From the NCBI GenBank assembly GCA_947498055.1, contig CANMJA010000015.1:1-64000 (forward strand): 64,000 bases of DNA. The letters run 5' to 3'. This DNA comes from an uncultured Tenacibaculum sp. Its GTDB lineage: Bacteria; Bacteroidota; Bacteroidia; Flavobacteriales; Flavobacteriaceae. Shown here in pieces: positions 63,502 through 64,000 of this stretch; positions within the stretch are counted from its first letter, which is position 1, and every line of letters begins with the position of its first letter. The notes beneath the pieces are model-generated. The model was not told the origin of the DNA. It worked only from the letters and a program-made list of their open reading frames with translations, and did no database searches. The translations under genes and the position numbers were made by a program.

Positions 63502-63537
63502 TTTGTTTAAGTTGTGTTTGCGCAAAATTACAATAAA

Positions 63538-63572
63538 AAAAGAGAATTCTTTCTTGATAAGAATTCTCTTTT
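63538..63572 (-). terminator. rpoD terminator
   Basis: A perfect 14-bp stem (AAAAGAGAATTCTT and complement) with a 7-nt loop and a T run on the minus strand, about 20 bases after the rpoD stop. Confidence 0.85.
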
Positions 63573-63594
63573 AAGTGATAGTAGTACCTATTTT

Positions 63595-64000
63595 TTATCC
63601 TAAATAAGTCATTAATATTTTACTTCTAGAAGTATGTTTCAATCTACGAATAGCTTTTTCTTTAATTTGTCTAACACGCTCACGTGTTAAATCGAAAGTT
63701 TCACCAATTTCTTCTAAAGTCATTGGTTGGTGCTCACCTAAACCAAAATAAAGTTTAACAACATCTGCTTCACGAGGTGTAAGTGTTTCTAGAGCTCTAT
63801 TTATTTCAATACGTAAAGATTCATGTAATAAAGTTCTATCTGGATTTGGAGACTCTCCAGAATTCAATACGTCATATAAATTCGAATCTTCTCCTTCTAT
63901 TAAAGGTGCATCCATAGAAACGTGACGTCCAGAATTTTTCATTGATTCTTTAACATCACTAACAGTCATGTCTAATTTTTTTGCAATTTCTTCAGCACTA
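63595..64000 (-). CDS. rpoD: Primary sigma factor RpoD, C-terminal part (runs off the window)
   Basis: C-terminal 135 residues of the housekeeping sigma factor; the gene continues beyond the window edge, so no start is present. Region 3 (SMKNSGRHVSMDAPLIEGED) and region 4 with its HTH (MTLEEIGETFDLTRERVRQI, then KEKAIRRLKHTSRSKIL) are typical of the Bacteroidota RpoD that recognises TAnnTTTG promoters. Confidence 0.95.
   Translation of the reverse strand, partial: SAEEIAKKLDMTVSDVKESMKNSGRHVSMDAPLIEGEDSNLYDVLNSGESPNPDRTLLHESLRIEINRALETLTPREADVVKLYFGLGEHQPMTLEEIGETFDLTRERVRQIKEKAIRRLKHTSRSKILMTYLG

Overview
The window looks like a chromosome segment of a marine-type member of the Flavobacteriaceae (Bacteroidota), probably close to Tenacibaculum or Polaribacter. 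The evidence is a very AT-rich composition, a type IX secretion C-terminal sorting domain, Bacteroidota -7 promoter boxes (TAnnTTTG), the family's division/cell-wall cluster order, and a Bacteroidota-type RpoD. This is inference from content; no 16S gene is present.

Left part (1-18.5 kb) is accessory DNA. It starts with a small lipoprotein overlapping a membrane protein, then an XRE-family repressor with two palindromic operators facing a non-coding tract of three degenerate repeats that ends in terminator-like hairpins. A secreted Sel1-repeat protein with a T9SS tail and a secreted HExxH protein follow. Next comes a patch of small intact and broken genes (6.6-8.7 kb) that resembles a worn toxin/immunity cassette. 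The most interesting block is 9.2-16.5 kb: an ECF sigma factor and a TPR anti-sigma protein on the minus strand, diverging from a subtilisin-like (S8) lipoprotein and a signal-peptide/TM-anchored TPR-CHAT caspase-like protease, then a third secreted lipoprotein. The S8 gene and the last lipoprotein share an identical two-block promoter motif (GGTAACC-N16-CTCCTTA), probably the promoter of this sigma factor. The start codon of the CHAT gene lies inside a 22-bp hairpin. A nuclease, a thioesterase and a GG-leader cysteine-rich peptide follow.

Middle part (18.5-43.7 kb) is mostly housekeeping and metabolic: an orphan OppC-type permease, MscS channel, queuosine-precursor transporter, FabD, a Crp-type regulator next to a 182-bp MITE with target-site duplication, HD phosphohydrolase, MFS transporter, M16 protease, a TetR/AhpD-like pair with matching operators, patatin, GalE/DegT sugar genes, penicillin-acylase-like hydrolase, ADP-ribosylglycohydrolase, a nitroreductase/aldehyde dehydrogenase/AlkB cluster, a pseudouridine synthase, EngB and an alpha/beta hydrolase. 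Copies of a dispersed intergenic repeat sit near 9.0, 15.2 and 38.1 kb.

Right part (43.8-64 kb) holds the complete cluster mraZ-rsmH-ftsL-ftsI-murE-mraY-murD-ftsW-murG-murC-ftsQ-ftsA-ftsZ, preceded by three 10-bp-phased GTGGT MraZ boxes. These genes make the peptidoglycan precursor and the division machinery as one tightly packed operon with several non-ATG starts. After it come a YqeY-type gene, tRNA-Arg(TCG), a TetR-controlled membrane-protein group with a decayed rhodanese gene, an MtfA-type peptidase, rpe, and the 3' end of rpoD running off the window.
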